Below, one piece after another: positions 10,953 through 22,671 of a stretch of 64,000 nt of DNA (the first letter of the stretch is position 1; each line of letters starts with the position of its first letter). Source of the stretch: Eleusine coracana subsp. coracana. Lineage: Eukaryota; Streptophyta; Magnoliopsida; Poales; Poaceae. The stretch lies in NCBI GenBank assembly GCA_032690845.1, contig CM064427.1:19231501-19295500 (forward strand). Direction: 5' to 3'. The notes under the pieces are model-generated. The model searched no databases, had not been told where the DNA came from, and saw only the letters and a list, made by a program, of their open reading frames with translations. Position numbers and translations under genes: made by a program.

Positions 10953-13185
10953 TGAAAGTCTCTTAATGTCACCTAGAGGGTGGGCGGTGAATAGGTGTTT
11001 CTAAAAATTAACAAAAACTTGTAGCGGAAATAAAACTGTTAAAACTGGTTGCTCCGGTTTAGCAAACCGGTTACACCGGTTTTGTCAGAGAGCTTGGAAT
11101 AAAACAACTAATGAAGAGAAAAGAACCAAGCACTCAAGACAAGCAAGTTATCAAAGCAAACACAGAAACCACCCCAATTAGATTCACAAAGAATTAACCT
11201 CTGAAAACAAACTTCCAAAACCGGACCCACCGGATTGGCAAACCGGTTACACCGATTTTCCTGGAACAGATAGAAATAAAACAAGTAACACACTAACCAG
11301 AGGGACTACACTAGTGTGAACTACACAAGAGAGTAACCAAGATACACACAAACTAGATTCACCAAGAATCTACATAATTGAGCACTGACCAAAACCAGTC
11401 CCACCAGTTTGGGAAACCGGACCCACCGGTTTCCTCAGGGCAAAGAGTATAAAACAGGAAATAATCGTGTTCCACTTAGTTCTAGCAAACATAAAGATCT
11501 TAAGAGACCATGCAAGATCTAGAGCAAGTAATCACTAAGAGTACTAGCACAACTACACATGAAACCTATGAATCACAAATAAAAGAAGCAAAAACTAAAG
11601 AAAGCAAACCAAATGAAGCATGCAGAGAATTGTCTACCGAAGTTCAGATTCACCCCGTGAACCCTACGTCTCCGTTGAGGAAGCTTGAGCTGCCCACAAG
11701 GCACACTCCAAGCTGGGTCTCTTTCAACCGCTTTCCCCGATCCACTATCTTGGCTTCTTTCCTTGCGGAGGCGAAGCGGACCTTCAAAAACTTTCCCAAG
11801 GCTCACCACAAGCTTGGGAGCAATAGGGCGACGCCTAGTCGACTAGGAGGATTCACCTCTAAGAGTAACAAATGCTTCATGGATTTGCAACACAATGCTC
11901 AAATGCTCAAGTGTAGGATTTTCTCTTTTGTGCTCTCAATCTCAATCCCTCTCCACTCAATGCTTAGGATTTCTCACAAATCACTCAAACCTCACAAAGA
12001 GGTGTTAGGGAGAGCTCTACAAGGCTTTGGATGTATTTTCTTCGTGTACACGATCAGCTCCCTCCAAAGGAGGGGTGGAGGAACTGTTTATTCTTGTCTC
12101 CCAAAAACTAGCCGTTATACTGAACCAGTCAAAACCGGTCCCTCTGATTTCCCAAACCGGTCCCTCTGGTTTTCCTGAACTAGCCGTTAGAGGTTTAAAC
12201 AAAAACCGGTCCCTCCGGTTTGGTAAACCGGTTACACCGGTTTTCCCTGTCATAGAGAGACTCGTGTTTTATGTGGCCATTGTGTTTCTCTCACCTCACT
12301 TGGGTTTTTCTTTGAGCATTGAGACATTAAATGCAAATCATGTAGCATCCCTCTTGATAGAGCGGCATGCCTAAACTCAAGATTAAATACAAAGACAATT
12401 CTTCTTCTTGAGCTTGCATGATAATGAATTTTGTCACTTCTTCTCTTTAGTGCTTCATGAGGAGTGTCACATGTGCTTTTGCTGAGCGTCATCACCTAGA
12501 GTATGTGACTTGGAAACTCTTCATTCATAAGATCCATTTCCATCTTTTAGTTCACAAGTCATATTATATCTTCATATTCCAATAAAGATTGATACTTAGA
12601 AATGTGTGACCACTTGTAGCTTGATCGGTCCATCACGATTGCGTTCCACCTGCCCTTCACCATGTCTTGGGTCCCTCGACGCCAAGACTCCATCTTGCCC
12701 TTCTCCCGTGCATGTTCCGTTGCAGCCAAGTCATGCCAATCCTTCACCATCTTGCTATCTTGAGTCACATATAACTTTGTATCATCGTTATGCCTTTATT
12801 TGAATTTCTTCTTTGAAATATTGTTTGGATCAAGTTGCTTCCAAGAATAATGCATAGAAGAACAACACTTGATCACTTCTTTTTCTTGACAACACCAATT
12901 TGTTGACACCATCTCATATCAATGGTTTTCATGTCCCACATTCATTTTAAACCTTGGCTTGTCATAATATTGCTTTATATGGACCTATTTATTTGACACT
13001 TCTCCCTTTCAACATATAGGCCCATTTTCCTTACACAATTGTACATTATCGAAGATGATCATTTGGATTCATGAAAAGTATATTCTTCATGTTCAACCTG
13101 CTCATATACTCACAAAGAGGATTAGTTCTTTAATCACGTTGTCACACAACCACCAAAACCCACTAGGGACATAGATGCACTTTGA
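10953..13185 (-). repeat. 3' LTR (element orientation) of the nested element
   Basis: 2,233 bp, closely similar to 18413-20621 and 54981-57024. On the plus strand it starts TGAAAGTCTC and ends GCACTTTGA, where the other copies end in CA. It carries five pairs of CCGG-type palindromes (near 11044, 11217, 11391, 12128 and 12200). Short open frames inside it recur in all three LTR copies and mostly read through the palindromes; none resembles a known protein. Confidence 0.9.
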
Positions 13186-13201
13186 ATCTCCCCCTTTTTG
13201 G
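13186..13201 (-). other. Polypurine tract of the nested element
   Basis: On the minus strand CCAAAAAGGGGGAGAT directly precedes the LTR. A G-rich tract of this sort next to a TTGTCATCAATCACC-type sequence is characteristic of Sirevirus elements. Confidence 0.8.
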
Positions 13202-13856
13202 TGATTGATGACAACCTTGATTAAAGCTTACAAATGATATTCATTAAGAAATTTTGAATGCATCCATATAGGATGAGCTCCCCCTAAAACTGTGCATATG
13301 AATGAATTCATCAATTTTGGCCTCAAATGCCAATTTGCATATTTTTGAATCAAGTCCACAGGAGCTCCCCCAATATATGTGCATTTGTGGGGTGCAACAA
13401 GTGTGTGTGAACAATTAGTACGTGATGCATATGACTAGAAAACCACAAAGAAATAAATCAAAAGAACCATATGTGTTGTCTGGCAAAACCGGTTGCTCCG
13501 GTTTGCCAAACCGGTGCCACCGGTTTTTGTGACTTCACATATTTACAATAAACAATTCACCAAATCATCAAGTATCACAACATAGCACAATATAAGGTCT
13601 TAGAGAATTATTACAAGGTTCATCACACAAGATCACTCATTACAAATGGTTCTCAAGTCCATGAGATAAAAATAAAGAAAAAGATAAATTGGTTATGTCT
13701 GGCAAAACCGGTTGCTCTGGTTTGCCAAACCGGTGCCTCCGGTTTTTCCAGACACACCAGGAATGAAACCAAATGCTGGTGAAGACTTGGAGCTTTAATC
13801 TTTCTCTCCCCCTTTGCCATCCAACACCAAAAAGGGGTCCCACTTTGCATCAATGA
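13202..13856 (-). other. Non-coding internal segment, nested element
   Basis: This lies between the large ORF and the 3' LTR. It holds no ORF, two paired CCGG palindromes (near 13484 and 13703) and two extra purine-tract-like runs seen from the minus strand (near 13280 and 13370, GGGGGAGCTC type). Several such tracts upstream of the 3' LTR is a Sirevirus trait. Confidence 0.6.
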
Positions 13857-15554
13857 TCACTCCTCCTCGTCGTCTTCCTCATCATCTTCATCATTGTTGG
13901 GCGGAGGAGGTGGAGGGTTAAATGGTGGCACTTGTGAGGTCCCTGCTCCACCAGGCCCCAAAACAGCCCCACTGATGTCTGTATCTCCAAACCAAGAGGA
14001 GTAGGGGTTCTCCTGCTCATAGCGACTCATCCTTGCCTCAAATGACTCAATCTCTGGACTTTGTTCACCTTCAGAGGCAATAGGAGAGCGAGCAGGCTAA
14101 AGATTGCTTTGTTGGTGAAGTAGCTTTATTGTCCTTGTGTCCTTCTTTCTTGCTTGCCTCTCATGATGTGCCCTCACATCAGCATCATGTTGGGACCTAC
14201 ACATCCCAAAGAGCATACCAAAGAGTTTCTTGGTAGGTGAGGGAGGCTTGTCCCTTTGCTGCCCACTCCCTCTAGGTGCTACAGAGGTGGATGCACCATG
14301 AGTTGGTGTTGCTGCACTGCTGTCCACTGCTTCACTTCTCAAGTCATTCTTGATTCTCAGGGGAAGATCCTCGTCATAGTCTACAGTGCGACCTGTGACC
14401 CTCTCAATCATATGCATAATGTATGGGGCATAGGCACAACTCTTCAATGGGCTGTTCAAAATGACTTTTATCTCCTCCCAGATAAAGTCAAAGACTGAGA
14501 AGTCATGCCCATTTGGTCCCATGGCAGCAAGGATGTTTCTGTTGTAGGAGGGAAGCTTTGTGGCATCACCTTCCCTAGGAGTGAGGGTCTTCCTAAACAA
14601 CCTGTTGATCTAGGCATAGAAGGGAAGCAAGTCTATGATAGTGCCATAATTTTCTTGCTTTCCTCTAGGATACATGTGCCTCAATCCTCTATCACCAAGG
14701 CGGGTAGCATAGTGAATTCTAGGACGATTTGCATCAAGCCACCCAAGAACAAAGAGCCTAGCAAACTGTGCATAGCTCACCTCATACCACTGGCCTTCTG
14801 TCATCCAATGCATCTTTCTTATATCTCCATGCTCCTCCACATACAAGATGGCATAGAACTGGGCAATTACTTCATTGTTCCAATTCTTCTGAAAGCCAAG
14901 AATGTCCTTCGCATGTTTTGCCTTGCATGCAATAATGACTTCATTGAATATGGGATCATCCTTGCTTTCCATGTATGCCCAATCAACCCATTGTGCATTT
15001 GCCACTAGAGTGTGCTTCTTTGACAAGATCACTGACTCATAGAAATCCTGCTGAAAGAATGTGTGAAACCTGTAGTCAGTGGCCTCTCTCTGAAGAGGTC
15101 TAGGGTTCTTGGTCCTCATCTCTCTCACAGCCTTTGTGTGTCCCTTGTAGCTTATCTTCTCTCTCCATCTCGGGTTTTGAGGTGGCCAGAATGAGAGATG
15201 TCCTAGATGCACATAGGCCTGAGTGATGATCTCATCCACATCAAATTCCTCCCGCTCTTCCTCCTCATCACTGTCATTGTCAGAGGTTGCTGTTGTCCCA
15301 AAGCCCCCAGATGCTGCCCTAGGAGCAGCCCTAGGAGCACCACTAGGAGGGACATAGGCCTCATCCTCAGTGTCATCATCATCAGATGACTCAACTTCCA
15401 GCACTGTATTTGCAGGAGCGTCATCAATAGTCACAGTACCTCTGGGCAGCCTCCTGACTGTCTGCTTTCATCTTTGATAGACGGTGTCAAATTGTGTCCC
15501 TTGCCCATCATCATGCCTTGCCTTCAGATTCCTCGCCCTTTCCTCGTCTGACAT
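13857..15554 (-). pseudogene. Uncharacterised retroelement-borne protein (565 codons, three nonsense mutations)
   Basis: One continuous minus-strand frame runs from ATG (15552-15554, MSDEERARNLKARHDD) to TGA (13857-13859). It is interrupted only by TGA at 15468-15470, TAG at 14607-14609 and TAG at 14097-14099. Each stop is one C-to-T change from Arg or Gln, so the frame is otherwise intact. Visible parts: an acidic N-terminal region (VLEVESSDDDDTEDEAY; SDNDSDEEEEREE), a globular middle rich in Trp, Tyr and Phe (FFQQDFYESVIL, AQFYAILYVEEHGD, YAPYIMHMIERVTG), a basic Ser/Thr/Pro linker, and an acidic Pro-rich end (PPPPPPNNDEDDEEDDEEE). I recall related proteins annotated as plant retrotransposon proteins of unclassified type. 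No catalytic motif of gag, protease, RT or integrase is visible. Function is unknown. Confidence 0.7.
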
Positions 15555-17889
15555 ACTGACCCTATGATAGATATGAATGAACAAGGACTTAGTATATAGC
15601 TAGGAATGATAAAAAGAGGTTTGGATAACAATTAGAGGTAACAATATGAAAATAGATGTTCTCTGAAAAAACCGGTGCCTCCGATTTTCATAGAGAAAAC
15701 CTATGCTCATAATTTTATCTACAATTGTTTTAGGCAAAATCTAGGCATGAGCAATACTTGGAAATGATGCTAGGACAGTTTGAATCAAAGAATCGATCAA
15801 AAACTTGAATTAGGGTTTTTCTGCCAAAACCGGTGCCTCCGGTTTGCCAAACCGGTCCCACTGGTTTTCATAGACAAAACCTAGGTCATGAATCCGATCG
15901 ATTTGTCCAAGTTTTTCAAGGGAATATCACAGTAATAGTTACTAGGACAAGCTATGAGACAATGTACACTAAGGAATTTTGAATCTACCAAAGGTACTAA
16001 GAGATCAAAACTTGAAGCCATAGGTACCTTTGGAGAAGGGAAATCCAAAACTGGAGGAAGAAACGGTGCCTCCGATCTTGGGGCATAATGATCCACCCAA
16101 GAGTAGAGGATCTTCATGGAGAGACCTTGAAATCGCCAAAGGATTGAGACAGGAGCCGCACCATGGTAGTTTTGGGAAGAGGGAAACAAATAAGGATGAA
16201 GGGGTAACTTTTGGGCTCGGGCTGGTTAAATCAACAAAACCGGTGCCACTGGTTTCCAAAATCGGTGCCTCTGGTTTTGCCAGGATCTGAACAAAACTAG
16301 ACAGAGGGGAGATCTTCAATGAATGTTGCTTCTAAGCCTTGAGTTCTTTGCATTTTCCTTTGTAGATCAAATCCTTGATCTTGAAGATGAGGAATATGAT
16401 AATGATCAAGATTTAATTTGAAGAGATTTTGGACTTGAGAGAGAGGATCTCACTAATTGTGGTTAGCCAATCAAACAATCACGGAGAACAATAACCACAA
16501 GTAGCTAGACATGATCACAAAGATCAAGAGTAAAAAATTTGAAATCCACAGAGGACAACATAATATATATACATGTCCTTTATTAATTTTTTGAAAATTC
16601 TACCTTAACTCACAAAGAGCAGGTTTATGACACTCGTCATACACAAGCCAAAGCACATCCTACCACATGAATTCTATATGCAAAATAAAGAGCAAAAGAG
16701 GTCAAAAGGACATACCTTTGGTGGCTATTTTTTATTTCAACACATGAACGTTACCAATTTTCCTTGTGCTTATTTATTCTTTATCATTTGTGTTTAATCT
16801 CCAAAAATCACTTTTGATGCACTCAAGAGATAGAATATGTGTTTTCTGTCTAAACCGGTCCCTCCGGTATAGCAAACCGGTGCCTCAAGTTTTCACAGAT
16901 AACATATATTGCATTAAAAGCTAAACTGAGATAGAGAGTTACTCCTTTTTGCTTGATTTCAGCATGAGGCATCATTCATTATAACTTATTCCATATTGAG
17001 ACTAAACACAAAATAACTTAGGGAAAACATTAGTCTCTTTTTGACTTAAGATATAAAATGAATCTCCCCCAAGATATGTGCACCAAATCTTTTGGATGAT
17101 TTGTGATGTGTGCACATGTTCTATTAGGAACATACAGAAGTTCAGCTTATATCTTGGTCAAGGTTGGAAATTGAAGCCAGGAAAAGGGAGCAAGTCAAGG
17201 AATACTCACAACTACAAAAGTTCATCAGGAGAAATCGGACCCTCTGGTTTGCCAAACCGGTACCTCCGGTTTTTCCTGATTCCCTGTTTCTTCACTTCAT
17301 CGGACATATCCGATGGTCATCGGACATGTCCGATGACACAAAGTGGCAGAGGCACTGTAGTTCGATGAGCTTGTCCGAGACGTCGGACTTTCCTCACGGC
17401 ATCGGACAAGTCCGATCACTGTCGGACAAGTCCGACGGCCATATGTGGCATCTTTACTGGAGTCCGATGGACTTGTCCGATACATCGGACAAGTCTGAGA
17501 AACCGGTCCCTTTGGTTTTACAAACCGGTCCTACCGGTTTTCCTGATTTCTTGATATTTCATCAGAATTCCTTTCCTTCCCGCTTTGTGTTGCTTTCTTG
17601 GCTTCTTGTTTCTATTCACCAATTCTGAGAGATATTCACATAACAAATTTTCTCCAAGGGAGACATTAATTGCATCTCATTACAAAATCATTCATGCTCG
17701 TATACTTGAGCATTCCACAAGTAGTAACATGAACTTGTGGGATTATTGCTGCAGGAATAAGGAACAAGAGAAAGAGTGTTTAGTGGCACTTATTCTTTTC
17801 CTTGATGTCATTGATGTAGATAGTATTTTAATGTCTCCAGGCTTGGCAAGTTTATGTGTTGTTCCACCATGCTTGTGCATGCCAAGTTA
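15555..17889 (-). other. Non-coding internal segment with palindrome pairs, nested element
   Basis: 2.3 kb without a convincing ORF. It contains CCGG-type palindromes near 15667, 15826, 16051, 16234, 16851, 17232 and 17500, and the separate CGGACA palindrome cluster at 17298-17498. It could be the untranslated leader between the gag remnant and the large ORF. No splice sites can be assigned from sequence alone. Confidence 0.55.
17298..17498 (+). repeat. Cluster of ATCGGACATGTCCGAT-type palindromes
   Basis: About seven perfect or near-perfect copies of TCGGACAWGTCCGA occur in 200 bp, for example CATCGGACATATCCGATG, ATCGGACATGTCCGAT and CATCGGACAAGTCCGAT, on both sides of a short unique spacer. 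CCGG-type palindromes flank the cluster at 17232 and 17500. The motif occurs nowhere else in the window that I could see. Confidence 0.85.
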
Positions 17890-18096
17890 TCAATGCATCA
17901 CCTGCAGCTTATAAGCACTTTTTGGTACCCAACGCTTGTTGGGTCCTTGAGGGTTAGTTAAACAAGATTTTGGCACCCAAGTAAACTTTGTGCTAGCAAT
18001 AGGTGAACTAATCACGTTGATAGCACAAGTGTCATTGTTGGCCTTAATAGCTACAAAATCATAATTGACCAACTTGGAACTAAGAGCTTGAGTCAA
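17890..18096 (-). pseudogene. Sirevirus-like gag C-terminal remnant
   Basis: The minus-strand frame includes FTWVPKSCLTNPQGPNKRWVPKSA. Repeated WVPK with a TNPQGPNK link is a signature of the end of gag in Sirevirus copia elements. It lies about 300 bp inside the 5' LTR and primer site, in the right direction for gag. The rest of gag and all of pol are missing. It links this non-autonomous element to a Sirevirus ancestor. Confidence 0.65.
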
Positions 18097-18398
18097 AGGG
18101 CAATCCTTACTAAGACGTCCTTTGTCCCGACTAAGTGTAGCATGTTTGATGCTTAATTCTTTTGGACTTTTCCATAATTCTCTTCTTTATATTTTCATTC
18201 TTATCCATGTGTCTTGTGTATGCTGACACAAAGCTTTTCTCTAATTGCTTGATGGAATGGAGCTTTTCTGCAGAAATCGATCCCCCCGGTTTGGCAAACC
18301 GGTCCCTCCGGTTTTGACGGACTTGCTCCATTCTTGTATCTCTTGGACATGAGGTTAGGCCTAATTCTTCAAGCGGTTAGGCCTAATGAGGAGATTAG

Positions 18399-18410
18399 GC
18401 TCTGATACCA
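18399..18410 (-). other. Primer binding site of the nested element
   Basis: On the minus strand TGGTATCAGAGC starts 2 bases after the 5' LTR end. It is a perfect 12-base match to the initiator-Met tRNA complement. Confidence 0.92.
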
Positions 18411-18412
18411 AT

Positions 18413-20621
18413 TGAAAGTCCCTTAATATCGCCTAGAGGGGGGGGTGAAAAGGCGTTTCTGAAAATTAACAAAAACTCGCAGCAGAAATAAAACTGTCAA
18501 AACCGGTTGCTCCGGTTTAGCAAACCGGTTACACCAGTTTTGTCAGAGAGCTTGGAATAAAACAACTAATGAAGAGAAAAGAACCAAGCACTCAAGACAA
18601 GCAAGCTATCAAAGCAAACACAGAAACCACCCTAATTAGATTCACAAAGAATCAACCTCAGAAAACAAACTTCCAAAACCGGACCCACCGGTTTAGCAAA
18701 CTAGTTACACCGGTTTTCCTGGAACAGATAGAAATAAAACAAGTAACACACTAACCAGAGGGATTACACTAGTGTGAATTACACAAGAGAGTAACCAAGA
18801 TACACACAAACTAGATTCACCAAGAATCTACACAATTGAGCACTGACCAAAATCGGTCCCACCGTTTTGGGAAACCGGACCCACCGGTTTCCTCGGGGTA
18901 GAGAGTATAAAACAGGAAATAATCGTGTTCCACTTAGTTCTAGCAAACTTAATGATCTTAAGAGAGCATGCAAGATCTAGAGCAAGTAATCACTAAGAGT
19001 ACTAGCACAACTACACATGCAACCTATGAATCACAAATAAAAAGAAGCAAAAACTAAAGAAAGCAAACCAAATGAAGCACGTGGAGATTTGTTTGCCGAA
19101 GTTCAGATTCACCCTGTGAACCCTACGTCTCCATTGAGGAAGCTTGAGCTGCCCACAAGGCACACTCCAAGCCGGGTCTCTTTCAACCGCTTCCCCGATC
19201 CACTATCTTGGCTTCTTTCCTTGCGGAGGCGAAGCGGACCTTCACAAACTTTCCCAAGGCTCACCACAAGCATGGGAGCTCTAGGGCGACGCCTAGCCAA
19301 CTAGGAGGATTCACCTCTAAGAGTAACAAATGCTTCACGGATTTGCAAAACAATGCTCAAATGCTCAAGTGTAGGATTTTCTCTTTTGTGCTCTCAATCT
19401 CAATCCCTCTCAACCCAATGCTTAGGATTTCTCACAGATCACTCAAACCTCATAAAGAGGTGTTGGGGAGAGCTCTATAAGGCTTTGGATGTATTTTCTT
19501 CGTGTACATGATCAGCTCCCTCCAAAGGAGGGGTGGAGAAACTATTTATACTTGTCCCCCAAAAACTAGTCGTTATACTGAACCAATCAAAACCGGTCCC
19601 TCCGGTTTTCCTGAACTAGCCGTTAGAGGTTTAAACAAAAACCGGTCCATCCGGTTTGGTAAACCGGTTACACCGATTTTCCCTGTCATAGAGAGACTCG
19701 TGTTTTATGTGGCCATTGTGTTTCTCTCACTTCACTTGTGTTTTTCTTTGAGCATTGAGACATTAAATGCAAATCATGTAGCATCCCTCTTGATAGAGCG
19801 GCATGCCTAAACTCAAGATTAAATAAAAAGACAATTCTTCTTCTTGAGCTTGCATGATAATGAATTTTGTCACTTCTTCTCTTTAGTGCTTCATGAGGAG
19901 TGTCACATGTGCTTTTGCTGAGTGTCATCACCTAGAGTATGTGACTTGGAAACTCTTCATTCATAAGATCCATTTCCATCTTTTAGTTCACAAGTCATAT
20001 TATATCTTCATATTCCAATAAAGATTGATACTTGGAAATGTGTGACCACTTGTAGCTTGATCGGTCCATCGCGATTGCGTTCCACCTGCCCTTCACCATG
20101 TCTTGGGTCCCTCGACGCCAAGACTCCATCTTGCCCTTCTCCCGTGCATGTTCCGTTGCGGCCAAGTCATGCCAATCCTTCACCATCTTGCTATCTTGAG
20201 TCACACACAACTTTGTATCATCGTTATGCCTTTATTTGAATTTCTTCTTTGAAATATTGTTTTGATCAAGTTGCTTCCAAGAATAATAAATAGAAGAACA
20301 ACACTTGATCACTTCTTTTTCTTGACAACACCAATTTGTTGACACCATCTCATATCAATGGTTTTCATGTCCCACATTCATTTCAAACCTTGGCTTGTCA
20401 TAATATTGCTTTATATGGACCTATTTATTTGACACTTCTCCCTTTCAACATATAGGCTCATTTTCCTTACACAATTGTACATTATCGAAGATGATCATTT
20501 GGATTCATGAAAAGTATATTCTTCATGTTCAACCTGCTCATATACTCACAAAGAGGATTAGTTCTTTAATCATGTTGTCATACAACCACCAAAACCCACT
20601 AGGGACATAGATGCACTTTCA
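18413..20621 (-). repeat. 5' LTR (element orientation) of the nested element
   Basis: 2,209 bp, TGAAAGTCCC...GCACTTTCA on the plus strand, collinear with 10953-13185 apart from small indels and scattered substitutions. It carries the same CCGG palindrome pairs (near 18499, 18676, 18850, 19590 and 19638). Confidence 0.92.
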
Positions 20622-21565
20622 GTTAGTGAGATTAGTGAGATTGAAGTCTCACGGGAGGGAAATGGTGGTTGCCCATGGATAACGTCTGGGACGGGTATCT
20701 AGTGGGGTCTCCATATTCCCGGGGGAGTTGGAAACGGATCGACCTCTGGTTATGGTTAGTGGGAAAAGTGGTCATATACGACCAATGTGGTGCGTATATG
20801 TCGTGTAGTCGGGTTTTACCCAGCTGGTAGAAATTGATTCGAATCGCTGTCCCTCGCAGCAATGAGTACCACTTGTTCGCTTGGCGCGAACGGAGATAAT
20901 CGAGAGTAACGAGAAGGAGAAGGATTATTTTAAATTAAATTATTTAGTTTGACTTGATAAATTTTGATTACAATAGTTGCAGGATGCAAACCTTATTATT
21001 AATGAACATAATTTTGAGCTAAAATATGAAATAGATATCCACTAGTAGGTGCTATTTTTTGCAAGTCTGAGTCAACCCACCAGCCAAAGGCCTATGCATT
21101 CTAGGCGTTGGCCTTAGCGAGCCATGTTGACGGGTCAATCTTGCGGAGTACATTAGATACTCAGGGTTTGCTCGACTTATTATTTTGTTAGGTGGGGAAC
21201 CAAGCTCCTATGGATGGTCAGAAGGCATGTCAGAGGAAGGGCAACTGCCGGAGGGAGGTTCTCTTCAGTGGGAACGCATCCCATATCCGGAAGAGTAGAA
21301 GCCAAGGCGTGTCTTTGAGAGCTAGATGGATAGATGTGGTTTCAAAACTTGGTTTGAACAATGATCAAACTTTTGTTGAGTTTTAAAACTTGTGTGTAAT
21401 AAATTTTTTTCCGCTGCAAGACTTTTGTTTGTTTTCCGAAAAACCTGGTTGTATTATACATTGATGTAATATATTTAGACTTATGTAAATGTATGTGCTG
21501 TTGTAACTCGCTTCGTCGAGTGTTCTCCTGTACACGATCCTGGTCATCCCGGAGGGGATGTCATA
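20622..21565 (+). repeat. 3' LTR of the gypsy element, second part
   Basis: It resumes with the second GTTAG (20622-20626) and matches 1910-2834 of the 5' LTR to the terminal TGTCATA. Just after the junction the nine bases TGAGATTAG are present as an extra copy, absent from the 5' LTR. Confidence 0.9.
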
Positions 21566-22327
21566 ATATCTTCCACATCATCATGATGACACGACGTCCG
21601 ACATGAGAAACGGAATGACACTATTAGACTGACAGGTGAGACCCACGATCACTCCAAAACGGAATTTGTTAAAGTTGTAGTTTCTGTAACTCATGGTCAA
21701 AGTAGTTATAGTTTTGTGAAATAGGAATCCAAAGTTATAATTTTCTGCAATAATGGTACAAATAGTTGTAGTTTTGTACAATTCACTCATTTAATTATAA
21801 TGGTATAAAAGACATATTTTCAGTGTCCTTGGAGCAATCTTTTCCTTTAAACTAATTGAGCTAGGTAGCAACCCCAAACGTCCGATTTATTTGTATGCAT
21901 GCATGAGGCTGTGGTTGCTGCCTAGGTCATACATGTTCCACCTGGCTTCCGTTCGAAAAAAAAACCCTTGTGGTGATAGCACGTGAAGTCATAACATATT
22001 TAGTTTATGGTTTTCATAATAAACAATAACACATAATTTAAGCAAAGACTCACACACAGGATCAACCACTTTATTTACTAGTAGCCATTTGTTTTTGAAG
22101 GAAACACGTCCTTATTACAGGACCATTCATTCATATCCAAGAAAATTTACAAAGTTTGACCCAAGGACCTTGCACATGTAATTACAACCATAATGGAAAA
22201 TGAATATTAAATAACAAAAGCAAAATGATCTCAACAAAAAATAAAGAGCAAAGCAGAATGGCTAAACCATCTGCCAAAAATTGCCTTTTAGAAGCTAGTT
22301 GGAAACTCAATCCAAATAGAAGACTTA
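21566..22327. other. Intergenic, no gene seen
   Basis: AT-rich sequence with short, imperfectly repeated phrases of the type GTAGTTTTGT (21670-21780) and no ORF with recognisable similarity. Similar phrases recur near 40000, suggesting a small unidentified repeat family. Confidence 0.5.
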
Positions 22328-22671
22328 GGGCCTGTTTGGATCCCGTAGAGATTATAATAAATTGGTTTATAAAGATAGATTATAAAAACTAGTTTATGAA
22401 TGAAAACTAGATGGGGATGTTTGGAGACTAGATTATAAAAACTGAAATCCAACTATTTCAACTACCTAATGCATGAAATGGGTCATAATCTGGTTTTAGC
22501 TGGGGTGGAATAGATTATGAATTTATATAATCTGATGATGTAGATTTTAAAAACTAGAGAAAAAATTGTCCTGTTTGAAGACTCTCCAGATTATATAAAC
22601 CAGTTTATTATAATCTGTCTCCAGATTATATAAACCAGTTTATTATAATCTGGGTGGATCCAAACAGGACC
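22328..22671. mobile_element. Tourist-like MITE (PIF/Harbinger type)
   Basis: The 344 bp element starts GGGCCTGTTTGGATCC and ends GGATCCAAACAGGACC. These form terminal inverted repeats, flanked by TTA on both sides (22325-22327 and 22672-22674). The interior is AT-rich and non-coding. A TTA duplication with GGGCCTGTTTGG-type ends is diagnostic for the Tourist group. Confidence 0.85.

Larger units (their letters stand above)
10953..20621 (-). mobile_element. Non-autonomous Sirevirus-like LTR element (LARD type) nested in the gypsy 3' LTR
   Basis: Two 2.2 kb direct repeats flank about 5.2 kb of internal DNA. The ends are TGAAAGT...ACTTTCA and the 5 bp target duplication is GTTAG (10948-10952 and 20622-20626). 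On the minus strand the primer binding site TGGTATCAGAGC lies next to the LTR at 18413, and a polypurine tract abuts the other LTR at 13186. These two signals fix the orientation. The internal part has no protease, integrase or RT. It has a short Sirevirus-like gag tail (17890-18096) and one large unknown ORF (13857-15554). It must therefore have relied on enzymes from another element. A solo LTR of the same family lies at 54981-57024. Confidence 0.92.
1..21565 (+). mobile_element. Ty3/gypsy chromovirus (Tekay/Del type), 5' end outside window, 3' LTR split by a nested element
   Basis: The element has direct LTRs (1-2834, and 9259-10952 plus 20622-21565), an initiator-Met-tRNA-type primer binding site at 2837, a polypurine tract just before 9259, and protease, reverse transcriptase, RNase H, integrase and chromodomain in gypsy order. 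The LTRs begin TGTGACA and end TGTCACA (the 3' copy ends TGTCATA). Alignment of the LTR starts indicates that about 164 bp of the 5' LTR lies before the window. Every coding part is broken, so the copy is dead. A C-terminal chromodomain after integrase marks the chromovirus clade. The Tekay assignment rests on the chromodomain and the untranslated tract after the stop, and is inference. Confidence 0.93.

Noticed and set aside
11510..12178. 222-codon plus-strand ORF in the nested element's LTR
   Set aside because: It lies antisense to the element inside an LTR, reads through the CCGG palindromes (giving repeated NRF/PVTP-like peptides), and is broken in the two sister LTR copies. Not a gene.
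10953..20621. Short palindromic repeats at intervals resembling a CRISPR array
   Set aside because: The repeats are diverged, irregularly spaced, lie inside plant LTR retroelements, and there are no cas genes. They are retroelement motifs.
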